A DNA stretch of 64,000 nucleotides, from positions 930,001-994,000 of the forward strand of contig NZ_JAEPBG010000001.1 in NCBI RefSeq assembly GCF_016632335.1. Reading direction: 5' to 3'. The notes under the pieces were generated by a model, which worked only from the letters and a program-made list of their open reading frames with translations, searched no databases and was not told the DNA's origin. This stretch comes from Noviherbaspirillum pedocola. GTDB lineage: Bacteria > Pseudomonadota > Gammaproteobacteria > Burkholderiales > Burkholderiaceae_D. Shown here piece after piece: positions 1-9,797 of this stretch. Position 1 is the first letter of the stretch; each line of letters opens with the position of its first letter. The translations under genes and the position numbers were made by a program.

Positions 1-1
1 G

Positions 2-652
2 GGCTCGAAGCCACCCGGCATCTTCAACGATGCCAAGACGCTCGAGAGCCGCGTGACGCGCACCAGCATCACGCGCGGCGAGCCGATCATGGAAGGCAAG
101 CTCGCGCCGCCCGGAACTCAGGGCGGCCTTTCCGCCGTGGTGGCCGAAGGCAAGCGCGCCATCACGGTGCGGGTCAACGACGTGGTCGGCGTGGCCGGCT
201 TCGCGCTGCCGGGCAATTACGTCGACATCCTGGTCAACACGCAGGGCGAAGGCGCGGGTGCGAATGGCAGGGGCGAAAACATTTCGAAGATCGTGCTCGA
301 GCGCATCCTCGTGCTCGCGATCGCGCAGGAAGCGAGCCGGGACGACACCAAGCCCAAGGTGGTCAATGCGGTGACGCTGGAAGTCACGCCCGACCAGGCG
401 GAAAAGCTCGATCTCGCGCGCAGCGTCGGCTCGCTGTCGCTGGTGCTGCGCAATCAGGTGGATCCGAGCCCGGTGAACACCGATGGCGCGACCAAGGCGA
501 CGCTGTTCAATGTGAAGGCGCCGGCGCAACCCGAGACGAAGCCGGCCGCGCCGCGCCCTGTAGTGAAGCATGTCGCCGTGCGCGCGCCGCGGCCGGCTGG
601 CACACAGGTCGAAGTGATCAAGGGCCTGGCGCGCAGCACGCAGGAATTCTGA
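2..652 (+). CDS. cpaB: Tad pilus assembly protein CpaB/RcpC, 3' part only (5' end outside window)
   Basis: The reading frame is open from base 2, so the gene starts before the window and only its last 216 residues are visible. CpaB/RcpC is a periplasmic component of the Flp/Tad pilus machine and works with the secretin CpaC. The visible part covers the end of the SAF domain (RGEPIMEGKLAPPG) and the RcpC-type beta domain (RAITVRVNDVVGVAGFALPG, then YVDILVNT), which is the usual arrangement of the family. The C-terminus is rich in Ala, Pro and Arg and has no recognisable domain. cpaC follows after 30 bases on the same strand, as in a standard tad operon. The first in-frame ATG is not the true start, because typical SAF sequence continues upstream of it. 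Confidence 0.93.
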   Translation, partial: GSKPPGIFNDAKTLESRVTRTSITRGEPIMEGKLAPPGTQGGLSAVVAEGKRAITVRVNDVVGVAGFALPGNYVDILVNTQGEGAGANGRGENISKIVLERILVLAIAQEASRDDTKPKVVNAVTLEVTPDQAEKLDLARSVGSLSLVLRNQVDPSPVNTDGATKATLFNVKAPAQPETKPAAPRPVVKHVAVRAPRPAGTQVEVIKGLARSTQEF

Positions 653-682
653 GGAACAAAAACACCCGAGGGAGAAGCCTTC

Positions 683-2281
683 ATGAAAAACACCCGGATC
701 GAACGGAGCCAAGGCCTGCTGCGTATGTCGCTGGCAATTGCCGGCGTGATCGCCGTTACCCATGCCCATGGGCAGACCAGCATCGAAGCGGGCATGCTGA
801 CGGCGAAGACGCCGCCAAAGGCCGCCGCCAAGACCGGGACAGCCGCTGCGGCAAAGGCACCCGTGGCCGGGACCGTAGCCACCCCGGCGCCGCAAACAAT
901 GCGCATGCCGCCGACGAACAATGTCGAACTCGCGCCGCAGGTGAATCTGTCCGAAGGCAAATCCACACTGATGCGACTGCCCTATGCCGCAAGCAGGCTG
1001 TCGGTCGGCGATCCGCGCGTGGCCGACGTGATCCTGCTGAATCCGAGCGAGGTCTACATGCTCGGCAAATCGGTGGGCAGCACGAACCTAATGCTGTGGA
1101 ACAAGACCAATGACGCCACCATCGTCGACATCGCGGTCAACGTGGACACTGCCGGCCTGCAGTCACGCCTCGCGCAGCTTATGCCGGAAGAGAAGGACAT
1201 CAAGATCACGACTGCGGCCGATACGCTGATCCTCTCCGGCACGGTGTCGGATGTCGTCAAGGCGGACCAGGTGCTGGCGCTGGCGAATGCCTATGTGCAG
1301 CGCAGTGCGCGCGGTGGCCAGGGCGGTGCGCCGCAGGGCGCGCCGGGCCAGGATGGCGCGCCTGCGGCCGGCCCGCAGGGCGGCGCGCCGAAGGTCATCA
1401 ACATGATGGGCATAGGCGCGCCGCAGCAGGTGATGCTGGAAGTGAAGGTGGCCGAAGTGTCCAAGACGCTAGTGGACAAGCTCGGCGCCAGCATAGGCGC
1501 GAGCCACACCCATGGCAGCTGGACCTATACGCTGCTCAACAACCTGCTGACGGGCAGCCCGGGTGTGCTCGACGCGTTCAACAACAAGAACGGCAACTTC
1601 GCCACGCTCGATGCGCAGAAAACCGATGGCCTGATCAAGGTGCTGGCCGAACCGACCGTGATGGCAATCAGCGGCCAGGAAGCCAGCTTCCTCGCCGGCG
1701 GCAAGATCTTCATCCCGGTCAGCCAGACCAACAACGGCGCCACGCCGACCATCACGCTGGAAGAAAAGGAATTCGGCGTGGCGGTCAAGTTCACGCCGAC
1801 GGTGCTCGATGGCGGCCGCATCAATCTGAAGGTCGCGCCCGAGGTGTCGGACCTGAACAAGGATGGCGTCGGCATCAGCGCCACCGGCACCAATACCACC
1901 GCGATCCTGCCTTCGTTCACCACGCGCCGGTCGACCACCACGGTGCAGCTGCGCGACGGCCAGAGTTTCGCGATCGGCGGCCTGATCAGGAACAACGTGG
2001 TCACCAACATCAAGGCCTTCCCGGTGCTGGGCGAAGTGCCCGTGCTCGGCGCGCTGTTCCGCAGCAGCGACTTCCAGACCGATCGCTCGGAACTGGTCTT
2101 CATCATCACGCCGCACCTGGTCAAGCCGCTCGGCCCGGACTATCCGCTGCCGACCGATAGCTATATCGAACCCAGCCGCACCGATCTCTTCATCAACGGA
2201 AAGATGGAAGGCACGCCGCCCAGGGCAGCGCGCCGCGAATCCGCCGATGCCGCGCTGGGCGCGGGCTTTGAAATGAAATAG
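683..2281 (+). CDS. cpaC: Tad/Flp pilus outer-membrane secretin CpaC/RcpA
   Basis: This 532-residue protein is the outer-membrane secretin through which the Flp pilus leaves the cell. A signal peptide ends near residue 32. A pilus-type N-terminal domain (about 84-155, with LSVGDPRVADVILLNP) is followed by a BON-like domain (about 165-205) and the secretin core (about 248-482). Core motifs are LAEPTVMAISGQEASFLAGG, LRDGQSFAIGGLI and the closing FIITPHLVKP. Between BON and the secretin core lies a low-complexity Gly/Ala/Pro/Gln linker (about 209-236) that I would not expect in every homologue. A purine-rich ribosome binding site (gagggagaag) precedes the ATG. Its place between cpaB and a small lipoprotein gene fits the operon. 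Confidence 0.95.
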   Translation: MKNTRIERSQGLLRMSLAIAGVIAVTHAHGQTSIEAGMLTAKTPPKAAAKTGTAAAAKAPVAGTVATPAPQTMRMPPTNNVELAPQVNLSEGKSTLMRLPYAASRLSVGDPRVADVILLNPSEVYMLGKSVGSTNLMLWNKTNDATIVDIAVNVDTAGLQSRLAQLMPEEKDIKITTAADTLILSGTVSDVVKADQVLALANAYVQRSARGGQGGAPQGAPGQDGAPAAGPQGGAPKVINMMGIGAPQQVMLEVKVAEVSKTLVDKLGASIGASHTHGSWTYTLLNNLLTGSPGVLDAFNNKNGNFATLDAQKTDGLIKVLAEPTVMAISGQEASFLAGGKIFIPVSQTNNGATPTITLEEKEFGVAVKFTPTVLDGGRINLKVAPEVSDLNKDGVGISATGTNTTAILPSFTTRRSTTTVQLRDGQSFAIGGLIRNNVVTNIKAFPVLGEVPVLGALFRSSDFQTDRSELVFIITPHLVKPLGPDYPLPTDSYIEPSRTDLFINGKMEGTPPRAARRESADAALGAGFEMK

Positions 2282-2290
2282 GAGCCAGAC

Positions 2291-2557
2291 ATGAGCCGCA
2301 GACTTTTCACGCTTACTCCGCTATGCCTGCTGATCGCTGGTTGCGTGCAGCCGGCCCCGGTGCTCGACAGCCATCTCGGCGATGCGGTCACGATGCTCAA
2401 GGCGCAGCAGATCATCAATCCGGAAGCGGGTCGCAATCCGGACCCGGTGGCCGGCATCGATGGCAAGGCGGGCAAGAGCGGGTATGACCAGTATCAGAAG
2501 TCGTATCGGGCGCAGGAGCCGCAGACGAATGTGTTCACGATTGGGATAGGAAGGTAG
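2291..2557 (+). CDS. Small Tad-locus lipoprotein (RcpB/pilotin-like position)
   Basis: This 88-residue protein carries a lipoprotein signal peptide with lipobox LIAGC, so Cys18 would be lipidated. The mature part is short, polar and has no domain I recognise. It lies 9 bases after cpaC, with GGAG before the ATG. Small lipoproteins next to the secretin are common in tad loci and are thought to help the secretin reach or stay in the outer membrane. That role here is inferred from position only. Confidence 0.8.
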   Translation: MSRRLFTLTPLCLLIAGCVQPAPVLDSHLGDAVTMLKAQQIINPEAGRNPDPVAGIDGKAGKSGYDQYQKSYRAQEPQTNVFTIGIGR

Positions 2558-2589
2558 CCGGCACAGGCCAGCATGGAAGAAGGTGCGCG

Positions 2590-4080
2590 ATGAGAGCGAC
2601 ATTTAAAGTTCGCAGGGAGAAAGGAAATGTGGCCATTACTTTTGGCCTCATGCTCGCTGTCGTTTTCGGCTTCATGGGCCTGTCCCTGGATCTCGCGCAG
2701 ACCTATGAAATGAAAACAGAACTTCAGAACGCAGCCGATGCGGCTGCCCTTGCCGGCGCGAAGGCATTGAACGGCACACTGGTCGGCATCAACGCTGCAG
2801 TCAGCAACGCGAAGTCTGCAGCGTCCAGCAACAAATTCAAATACTCAACGCCTGTCACGCTGCAGGACGCAAACATCAGCTTTGGCGACGATCCCGACAC
2901 GACCAACTGGAAGACGGTTGCTCAGGCGCAGAGTTCACCGGCGGGATTGCTGTTCATCAAAGTGGACACGGGCTCGAAAACTCAGGACATCGTCAATTTC
3001 ATGAAGGTTGCTGCTGTCGCCCGCGGCGACGGCAGCACGACTGCGCCAACCACCTATGGAAGCGCAGTCGCTGGCCGCTTCTCCCTGGGCATTTCCCCGA
3101 TAGCAGTCTGTGCGCTTGACCCTGCGAACAAATATGGCAAAGTCAGCCACAGCGCCGCCGGAATTCCTGATGAACTGTCGGAATTCGGATATCGTCGCGG
3201 CCTGACCTATGACCTCGTCAATCTCAATCCGCTCGGCGCAAGCGCTAATAAATATCTGTTGAATCCGGTTGATATCCCGACCGGCGCCAGCGATAACAAC
3301 TGCAATCCCAGCAACGGAAGCACCACGACGGCACTGCCTTATATTTGCTCGGGTACGGCATCCATCATTACCACGCTCCCCGGATATGTGTTCGCGAATA
3401 CAGGTTTCCAATCCAGCCTGAACGCCGAATTCAATTCCCGCTTTCTTGATCCTAAAACTAACAAGGCATCCTGCACCACTCCTCCTGATGCCAACATCCG
3501 GGAATACACGGCAAACAAAACGGGTCAGGGATTTCCCAGTCAATGGATGACTCCGGCACCCGCTAACCAAGGCGTTTCTCTCGTCCAGAGCGGAAACGGA
3601 CAAAACAAGATCACTCTTCCCTTCACGCCGCCAGCGGCAAGCGCGAGCAACTGGGGCGTGCTGTGGTCTTACAGTCCAGCAGTCCAATGGGCCGCCACGC
3701 CTCCATCCGGCGGATACACGCCTTACACGACGCCGGACTGGTCCAAGCTTTATCCGAGCACCGCCGCGCCGCAAGTTCAGGCTTTGCCTGCTTATCCGAC
3801 AAGTACGACGTTCTCAGATCCTCCCTCTCCGTATAACCAATCAAGCGGAAGCCAATTCTTTTCACAGGGCAGCGGATCCCGCGATCGACGCGTGCTGAAT
3901 GTTGCCCTTGCGGACTGCAGCACTTATCAAAGCAATGGGAAATGCAGCACCCTGAAAATCATGGGCATCGGGCGCTTCTTCATGCCCGTTCAAGCAAATA
4001 TCCCCAGCAATCTTTACGTCGAATTCGCCGGCCTCGTCCCGGACAACGAGCTCACGACGGACATCAAGCTTTACCACTGA
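2590..4080 (+). CDS. tadG: TadG-like pilus assembly protein (Tad domain)
   Basis: This 496-residue protein begins with a short basic stretch, then GNVAITFGLMLAVVFGFMGL and an NAADAAALAGAKAL helix, the hallmark of the TadG/Tad N-terminal domain (about 10-60). One transmembrane helix (about 13-35) anchors it, and the rest is a large extracytoplasmic domain rich in Ser, Thr, Asn and Pro with several cysteines. TadG-type proteins are needed for assembly of the Flp pilus or its base. No clear MIDAS-type vWA motif is visible. An AAGG ribosome binding site precedes the ATG, and the next gene starts 10 bases after the stop. The codon mix is less GC-biased than in the neighbouring tad genes. Confidence 0.85.
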   Translation: MRATFKVRREKGNVAITFGLMLAVVFGFMGLSLDLAQTYEMKTELQNAADAAALAGAKALNGTLVGINAAVSNAKSAASSNKFKYSTPVTLQDANISFGDDPDTTNWKTVAQAQSSPAGLLFIKVDTGSKTQDIVNFMKVAAVARGDGSTTAPTTYGSAVAGRFSLGISPIAVCALDPANKYGKVSHSAAGIPDELSEFGYRRGLTYDLVNLNPLGASANKYLLNPVDIPTGASDNNCNPSNGSTTTALPYICSGTASIITTLPGYVFANTGFQSSLNAEFNSRFLDPKTNKASCTTPPDANIREYTANKTGQGFPSQWMTPAPANQGVSLVQSGNGQNKITLPFTPPAASASNWGVLWSYSPAVQWAATPPSGGYTPYTTPDWSKLYPSTAAPQVQALPAYPTSTTFSDPPSPYNQSSGSQFFSQGSGSRDRRVLNVALADCSTYQSNGKCSTLKIMGIGRFFMPVQANIPSNLYVEFAGLVPDNELTTDIKLYH

Positions 4081-4090
4081 GCCAGGAAAA

Positions 4091-4573
4091 ATGAAACCGC
4101 CCAAGTCCCTGTCGCGCTCAAGCCATTTTCAACGAGGCGTAGCAACCGTCGAGATGGCCATCATCGCCACCGTGATGCTGCTGATCACGGCCGGGATGAT
4201 CGAGTTCTCTCGCGCGTTCTGGTACAGGAACGCGCTCGACAAGGCAACCAGGGATGCCGCTCGGTTCATGTCCATGGTCGCGTCTACCGACATGAAGGAC
4301 GCCACGCAGCTTGCCAGCGCCATCAGCACTGCGAAGACCATTGCTCTCACTACAGCGAACGGCGCGAACGTTCAGCCGGCCCTGACTACCAACAATATCG
4401 ACATCAAATGCGATGCCGCCGCATGCTCCGGCACCGCCCCGACCTACATCACCGTCAGCATCGTCAATTTTTCCGTGCGCATAGGGCAACTCTTTCCCTT
4501 CTTCTCGCATAGCGGGGGCACGTTTGGGGACATTCCGCTGAACCCCGGAACCACCATGCGGTACATGAATTGA
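4091..4573 (+). CDS. tadE: TadE-family minor pseudopilin
   Basis: This 160-residue protein has the TadE pattern: a basic leader, then GVATVEMAIIATVMLLITAG and an EFSRAFWYRNALDKATRDAAR segment (about 15-60). TadE-like proteins are minor pseudopilins processed by the Tad prepilin peptidase and needed for pilus biogenesis. The leader places the conserved Glu five residues after the predicted cleavage Gly, which is the family arrangement. An AGGA ribosome binding site lies 5 bases before the ATG. The gene sits between tadG and a second TadE-type gene, each separated by only about 10 bases. Confidence 0.87.
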   Translation: MKPPKSLSRSSHFQRGVATVEMAIIATVMLLITAGMIEFSRAFWYRNALDKATRDAARFMSMVASTDMKDATQLASAISTAKTIALTTANGANVQPALTTNNIDIKCDAAACSGTAPTYITVSIVNFSVRIGQLFPFFSHSGGTFGDIPLNPGTTMRYMN

Positions 4574-4582
4574 GCAAACGCC

Positions 4583-5170
4583 ATGACCCGCCCCTTCCCT
4601 CAATCCAAAAAGATCCTCGGCGCGGCAAGCGTCGAATTCGCGTTGATCGCGCTCTTCATCTTCCTGCCCCTGCTGTTCGGAATGATAGAGATGGGACGGG
4701 TCATGTACCTGTGGAACACGGCACAGGAAATCACGCGCAGGGCCGCAAGAGCGGCAGTAGTCACCGACTTCACGAACGCGGCCGCAATGACCACGATCAG
4801 GCAGAACGCGATATTCCGGTCCGATTCCGGATCGCTGCCCGCGGGCATGGAAATCACCGACAGCTCGGTTGTCATCAACTACCTAAGCTTGAGCCAGCAG
4901 GTCATCGACCCGACCACCACCTGCCCGGCAAAAAACATCAGCAATTGCATACAGGACCCGACCAGCTCGAGCTGCATCCGCTTCGTCGAAGTCAGTTTGT
5001 GCCAACCCGGCACCGGCCAGACGAATGCCTGCAGCCCAATCATCTATTCGCCGCTTGGCACCTTCTTTTCCATCCTGAAGAAATTGAACATCTCGCTGCC
5101 GATTCCGGCTTCGTCGGTGGTGATGCCGGCGGAAAGCCTGGGCTACAGGCCCAATGCCACGCCATGTTGA
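4583..5170 (+). CDS. Second TadE/TadF-type minor pseudopilin
   Basis: This 195-residue protein repeats the TadE pattern at its N-terminus: GAASVEFALIALFIFLPLLF followed by EMGRVMYLWNTAQEITRRAA. It is best read as the TadF-like partner of the preceding gene, although sequence alone does not separate TadE from TadF with certainty. Several cysteines in the C-terminal half could form disulphides outside the cytoplasm. A longer open frame overlapping it (4570-5196) codes for a low-complexity basic product and looks like a shadow. The next gene, tadZ, starts 47 bases after this stop. Confidence 0.83.
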   Translation: MTRPFPQSKKILGAASVEFALIALFIFLPLLFGMIEMGRVMYLWNTAQEITRRAARAAVVTDFTNAAAMTTIRQNAIFRSDSGSLPAGMEITDSSVVINYLSLSQQVIDPTTTCPAKNISNCIQDPTSSSCIRFVEVSLCQPGTGQTNACSPIIYSPLGTFFSILKKLNISLPIPASSVVMPAESLGYRPNATPC

Positions 5171-5217
5171 TTCGAAGGATGAAGAAGGGCGTCTGACGGT
5201 TCCGACGCATTGGATAA

Positions 5218-6405
5218 ATGAATTTGCAAGTTGCAGGAGCACCCTTGAAAATCGCCCTTATCTCGAAAAGCGAGGCTGGCTGTGCAGAAGCAGCGAAACT
5301 CCTCCGGTCGCGTTTGCCTTCGGGAGAACTGGTCATGCTGCCCGCCATTCCGGATCTGCTCATTTCCGGAGGAGATCCATCCGCACCCGATCTGCTGGTT
5401 CTGAACGAGCCCTCGATCGAAGATGGCGAGCTCGATCGCGTGGAGCGCCTCAGCCATCTGTACCCACGCCTGGCCTGCATCATCGTTTCCCGCAACAACA
5501 CGCCGGAGTTCCTGATCCAGGCCATGCGCGCCGGCGTGCGCGAAGTGCTGCCCGCCCCGGTGAACGGGGATGCGCTGCTCGCCGCAATCCAGCGCATCGA
5601 AGCCAAGCGCAGCGGCCAGGCGCAGTCCGAAGGCAAGATCATGGCCTTCATTTCCTGCAAGGGCGGCAGCGGCGCGACCTTCCTCGCGGCCAATCTCGGC
5701 TATGCGCTGTCCACGCTGAAGAAGCGCGTCGCTCTGGTCGACCTGAACCTGCAATTCGGCGACGCGTCGCTCTTCGTGTCGGAACAGAAACCGATGGCGA
5801 CCATCGCCGACGTCGCGCAGCAGATGCATCGCCTGGATGCCTCCTTCCTCGATGCGAGCATGATCGAAGTCGCGCCCGGCTACAACGTGCTGGCCGCGCC
5901 GGAAGACCCGGCCCAGGCCAACGATGTGCGGCCCGAGCATGTGGACAAGCTGTTGAAGCTCCTGCGCCGCAACTACGACTACATCCTGCTCGACGTCGGC
6001 CGCAACCTCGACGCGGTCAGCATCGGCGCGCTGGACCAAGCCGACATCATCTTTCCAGTGCTGCAAACCACCCTACCCTACATCCGTGACGGCAAGCGGT
6101 TGCTCGCGGTGTTCCAGTCGCTGGACTATCGTCGCGACAAGATTCAGCTGATCGTGAACCGGCATGAGAAGAGCGGCGACATCCGGCTGGAAGATGTGCA
6201 GCGGGCGCTGGGTATGAAGATGCCCCGCACCATCCCCAATCATTACGAAGCGGCGGCGGCATCGGTCAATCAGGGCGTGCCGATCCTGAAGCTTGTGAAA
6301 GTCAGCCCGGTCTCCAGAGCGCTCCTCGACTTCGCACAGTCGCTGCTCGGCACGTCTACGCAAACGACGTCGGGATGGCTGCGGCGGGTATTACATCGCT
6401 CCTGA
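5218..6405 (+). CDS. tadZ: TadZ/CpaE-like localisation ATPase
   Basis: This 395-residue protein has an N-terminal receiver-like domain (about 10-130) and a ParA/MinD-type ATPase domain (about 138-380). TadZ/CpaE directs the Tad machine to the cell pole. The P-loop reads CKGGSGAT (about 147-154), so the lysine of the usual GK[TS] is replaced by Ala. Degenerate P-loops are known in TadZ. The Asp motif LLDVGRNLD is present near residue 260. The ATG at 5218 has only a weak ribosome binding site. An in-frame TTG at 5245, preceded by GGAG five bases upstream, would give LKIALISKSEAG as N-terminus and is a serious alternative start. tadA follows. Confidence 0.9.
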   Translation: MNLQVAGAPLKIALISKSEAGCAEAAKLLRSRLPSGELVMLPAIPDLLISGGDPSAPDLLVLNEPSIEDGELDRVERLSHLYPRLACIIVSRNNTPEFLIQAMRAGVREVLPAPVNGDALLAAIQRIEAKRSGQAQSEGKIMAFISCKGGSGATFLAANLGYALSTLKKRVALVDLNLQFGDASLFVSEQKPMATIADVAQQMHRLDASFLDASMIEVAPGYNVLAAPEDPAQANDVRPEHVDKLLKLLRRNYDYILLDVGRNLDAVSIGALDQADIIFPVLQTTLPYIRDGKRLLAVFQSLDYRRDKIQLIVNRHEKSGDIRLEDVQRALGMKMPRTIPNHYEAAAASVNQGVPILKLVKVSPVSRALLDFAQSLLGTSTQTTSGWLRRVLHRS

Positions 6406-6444
6406 GGAAATGAACATGCAGGCAACTTGGAAAGGAATATGACC

Positions 6445-7815
6445 ATGAGCGCGGAACCAACGACATTGCGGGACAGATTGCGCTCCTCAGGCGGACTCGG
6501 CAACGGCATCTTGCTGGGCGTGCGCGCAGACAACCTTGAAAACCGCGCCTACCAAGACCTGAAGCACCGCATCCACCAAGTCGTGCTCGACCGTATTGAC
6601 CTGGAAAGCATGCAGCGTCTGTCGCAGGAGCAGATACGCAGCGAGCTGCGTACCTTGGTCGAACGGCTGCTGGAAGAGGAAGGCGCGGTCGTCAACGATA
6701 CCGAGCGGCGGCTGCTCACGCGCGACATCCAGAACGAGATGCTCGGCTTCGGGCCGCTGGAAGAGCTGCTCGCAGATCCGACGGTTTCGGACATCCTGGT
6801 CAACAGCTACAAGCAGGTCTATGTCGAGCGGCGCGGCGTGCTGGAACTGACCGACGTGGTCTTCTTCGACGATGCGCACCTGATGAAGATCATCGACAAG
6901 ATCGTCTCGCGCGTGGGCCGGCGCATCGATGAATCGAGCCCAATGGTGGATGCGCGCCTGCCCGACGGCTCGCGCGTGAATGCGATCATTCCGCCGCTGG
7001 CCATCGACGGTCCGTGCATGTCGATACGCCGCTTCTCCGCGGTGCCGCTGAAGATGGAAGACCTGGTCAAATACCGCAGCCTGACGGCCGAGATGGCCGA
7101 GCTGTTGCAGGGGCTGGCGAAGGCAAAGGTCAACATCCTGATCTCGGGCGGCACCGGCAGCGGCAAGACGACGCTGTTGAATGTGCTGTCCGGCTACATC
7201 AGCCACAACGAGCGTATCGTCACCATCGAAGACGCGGCCGAACTGCAACTGCAGCAGCCGCACGTGGTGCGGCTCGAAACCCGTCCGCCCAACATCGAAG
7301 GCCGCGGCGAAGTCACGCAGCGCGCGCTGGTGAAGAATGCGCTGCGCATGCGGCCGGACCGCATCATCCTCGGCGAGGTGCGTGGCGGCGAGGCGCTGGA
7401 CATGCTGCAGGCGATGAACACCGGCCATGAAGGCTCGATGGCGACCGTGCATGCGAATACGCCGCGCGATGCGTTGACCCGCCTGGAAAACATGATCAGC
7501 ATGGCCGCCGCGAGCCTGCCGACACGCGCGATGCGCCAGCAGATCAGTTCCGCGATCGGTGTGGTGGTGCAGATCGGCCGCCTCTCCGACGGCAAGCGCA
7601 AGATGCTGTCCATCCTCGAGATCACCGGCATGGAAGGGGATGTGATCACCACGCAGGAAATCTTTTCCTTCCGCCAGACCGGCATGGACGACAAGGGCGG
7701 CATCATCGGCCACTTCCAGGCCAGCGGCATCCGCCCGCGTTTCCTCGAGCGGCTGCGCGCCTTTGGCATCACGGTGTCCGACAAGCTGTTCGATCCCACC
7801 CGGCAATATCGCTGA
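6445..7815 (+). CDS. tadA: Tad pilus assembly/secretion ATPase TadA/CpaF
   Basis: This is the hexameric secretion ATPase that drives Flp pilus assembly at the cytoplasmic membrane. Family motifs are all present: the N-terminal domain with [19 protein letters not shown], Walker [10 protein letters not shown] (about residue 235), the Asp box [12 protein letters not shown], Walker [19 protein letters not shown] and the His box [18 protein letters not shown]. The frame is open from a TTG at 6427, but I chose the ATG at 6445 because AAAGGA lies 8 bases before it, giving 456 residues, the normal size. Another ATG at 6439 is too close to that site. tadB follows after 6 bases. Confidence 0.95.
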   Translation: MSAEPTTLRDRLRSSGGLGNGILLGVRADNLENRAYQDLKHRIHQVVLDRIDLESMQRLSQEQIRSELRTLVERLLEEEGAVVNDTERRLLTRDIQNEMLGFGPLEELLADPTVSDILVNSYKQVYVERRGVLELTDVVFFDDAHLMKIIDKIVSRVGRRIDESSPMVDARLPDGSRVNAIIPPLAIDGPCMSIRRFSAVPLKMEDLVKYRSLTAEMAELLQGLAKAKVNILISGGTGSGKTTLLNVLSGYISHNERIVTIEDAAELQLQQPHVVRLETRPPNIEGRGEVTQRALVKNALRMRPDRIILGEVRGGEALDMLQAMNTGHEGSMATVHANTPRDALTRLENMISMAAASLPTRAMRQQISSAIGVVVQIGRLSDGKRKMLSILEITGMEGDVITTQEIFSFRQTGMDDKGGIIGHFQASGIRPRFLERLRAFGITVSDKLFDPTRQYR

Positions 7816-7821
7816 CAGACC

Positions 7822-8799
7822 ATGGACAATCTCTACTATCTGTTCGCGATCCTGCTGTTCATCGCGATCGTGCTCTTCATCGAAGGCGCCTATTCCGCTT
7901 GGAATTCCAGCAAGGGTCCGGAGGCCAGCCGCATTGAGCGGCGGCTGCGCGCGATGTCGGCCGGCGCGCATGGCAACGATGCCGAGGTCTCCATTGTCAA
8001 GCAGCGGCTGCTCAGCGAAAGTCCGGGGCTGCAGGCGGCCCTTTTGAAGCTGCCGCGGGTGCATGCGGTGGACCGACTGCTCGAGCAATCCGGATTGACC
8101 TGGAATGTGTCACAGCTGATCGGCATCACCGTGGCCGCCTTCCTCCTTGTCCTTATCGGCACGTCGTTTCTCGCATTGCCGCTGCTGCTCCGCCTCGCTG
8201 CCAGCCTCGGCGCGGCGGCATTGCCGATGCTGTATGTACTGCATGCCAAGCAGAAGCGCTTGTCGCGTATCGAAGAGCAATTGCCCGATGCGCTGGACTT
8301 GATGGGCCGCGCGTTGCGCGCAGGTCATGCGTTTCCCACTGCGCTGCAGATGGTCGGCGACGAGATGAGTGAGCCGCTCGCAGGGGAATTCGCTACTGCC
8401 TTCGACGAGGTCAACTTCGGCGTCTCGATGCAGGATGCGCTGGTGAATCTGGCGACCCGTGTGCCGAGCATCGACCTGCGCTATTTCGTCATCGCGGTGC
8501 TGATACAGCGCGAAACCGGCGGCAATCTGTCCGAGCTGCTGGGCAATATCAGCAGCATCATCCGTGACCGCATCAAGCTGCTCGGTCATGTCAGGGCGTT
8601 GTCGGCGGAAGGCAAGCTCTCGGCCTGGATACTCGGGCTTCTACCCTTTGGCGCGGCTACGCTGATGCACTTGGTGAACCCCGGCTTTCTAAGCGTGCTC
8701 TACACCGACCCTTTCGGCAGAAAGATGATCGCGGGCGCGCTGGTGATGATGTTCTTCGGCGTGCTGGCCATGCGCAAGATCATCCGCATCCGGGTCTGA
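7822..8799 (+). CDS. tadB: Tad inner-membrane platform protein TadB
   Basis: This 325-residue protein belongs to the type II secretion F (GspF/TadB) family. It forms the inner-membrane platform of the pilus machine together with TadC. Predicted membrane segments lie at about 4-22, two between 95 and 138, and two at the C-terminus (about 268-320). The cytoplasmic F domain (about 150-260) carries the family pattern [20 protein letters not shown] and [20 protein letters not shown]. It follows tadA by 6 bases, so the two are likely translated together. The order tadA-tadB-tadC is the canonical one. Confidence 0.93.
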   Translation: MDNLYYLFAILLFIAIVLFIEGAYSAWNSSKGPEASRIERRLRAMSAGAHGNDAEVSIVKQRLLSESPGLQAALLKLPRVHAVDRLLEQSGLTWNVSQLIGITVAAFLLVLIGTSFLALPLLLRLAASLGAAALPMLYVLHAKQKRLSRIEEQLPDALDLMGRALRAGHAFPTALQMVGDEMSEPLAGEFATAFDEVNFGVSMQDALVNLATRVPSIDLRYFVIAVLIQRETGGNLSELLGNISSIIRDRIKLLGHVRALSAEGKLSAWILGLLPFGAATLMHLVNPGFLSVLYTDPFGRKMIAGALVMMFFGVLAMRKIIRIRV

Positions 8800-8839
8800 A
8801 CATGAACATGACCACACCACCTTCCGCTGCGAGGATGTG

Positions 8840-9784
8840 ATGAACCCAATGCAGATCGTCTTTCTGGCGCTGGTCTTTCTCGCAGTGTTTGCCTTGGCGC
8901 TGTTAGCCATGCGCCTGTTCGCCGGCAATCCGATGCGCGATCGACTCGACGCAGTCGTGGGCCGCCCGGCCGAAGTACCTGAAAGCGGAGCGAATGAATG
9001 GCTGGCAACCATCGTCAAGCTGACCGGGCCGCTTGCGAAACTGTCACTTCCTGAAGAAGGGTGGGAAGCCTCGGCAATGCGCACCCGCTTCATGAATGCG
9101 GGCTTTCGCAATCCTTCCGCGCCAGCCGTCTTCTTCGGTGCGAAGACCTTGCTCGCCATCGTACTGCCGCTGGGCACCTTCATCGCGCTGAGCTTTTCTT
9201 CGGCCAAGCACGGGACCAATTACCTGCTGTTCTGGCTGCTGCTGTCGGCAGCGATCGGCTACTACCTTCCGAACGTCCTGTTGCGCAACCTGATCTCGCG
9301 CCGGCAGCGCGAGATCTTCGAGACTTTCCCGGATGCGCTGGACCTGATGACGGTATGTGTCGAGGCCGGTCTCGGCATGGACGCGGCGCTGAATCGCGTG
9401 GCGCAGGAGATGATGCTGAAAAGCCAGGTTCTCGCGGAAGAACTGCAACTGGTCACGCTGGAGCTCCGTGCCGGCAGCTCGAAGGAAAAAGCCCTGCGGA
9501 ACCTTGCCCTGCGCACCGGCGTGCAGGATGTCGATGCACTGGTAGCGATGCTGATCCAGGCCGAGCGCTTCGGCACCAGCATCGCCGAATCGCTGCGGGT
9601 GCAATCCGACATGCTGCGCACCAAGCGCCGCCAGCGCGCCGAGGAAGCGGCGGCCAAAATCGCCTTGAAGCTGCTGTTCCCACTGATCTTTTTCATCTTC
9701 CCGTCGCTGATGGTAGTGCTGATGGGCCCCGCGTTCATCCAGATCTATCGCGTGCTGCTGCCCACCATGGCTGGCGGCCACTGA
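8840..9784 (+). CDS. tadC: Tad inner-membrane platform protein TadC
   Basis: This 314-residue protein is the second F-domain platform protein of the Tad machine. It has the TadC pattern FPDALDLMTVCVEAGLGMDA followed by QDVDALVAMLIQAERFGTSI. Membrane segments are at about 8-26, two between 105 and 150, and one at the C-terminus. A GTG directly before the ATG keeps the frame open, but GAGG at 8831-8834 is best spaced for the ATG at 8840, which I take as start. The 40-base gap after tadB contains no other gene. Confidence 0.93.
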   Translation: MNPMQIVFLALVFLAVFALALLAMRLFAGNPMRDRLDAVVGRPAEVPESGANEWLATIVKLTGPLAKLSLPEEGWEASAMRTRFMNAGFRNPSAPAVFFGAKTLLAIVLPLGTFIALSFSSAKHGTNYLLFWLLLSAAIGYYLPNVLLRNLISRRQREIFETFPDALDLMTVCVEAGLGMDAALNRVAQEMMLKSQVLAEELQLVTLELRAGSSKEKALRNLALRTGVQDVDALVAMLIQAERFGTSIAESLRVQSDMLRTKRRQRAEEAAAKIALKLLFPLIFFIFPSLMVVLMGPAFIQIYRVLLPTMAGGH

Positions 9785-9797
9785 AAGGAGACATGAC

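Noticed and set aside
4570-5196. 208-codon frame overlapping the second TadE gene
   Set aside because: The product is His/Arg/Pro-rich with no motif, whereas the overlapping frame 4583-5170 has the complete TadE signature.
6487-8088. 533-codon open frame opposite tadA and tadB
   Set aside because: The composition is typical of antisense frames, and tadA and tadB on the other strand carry full family motifs.
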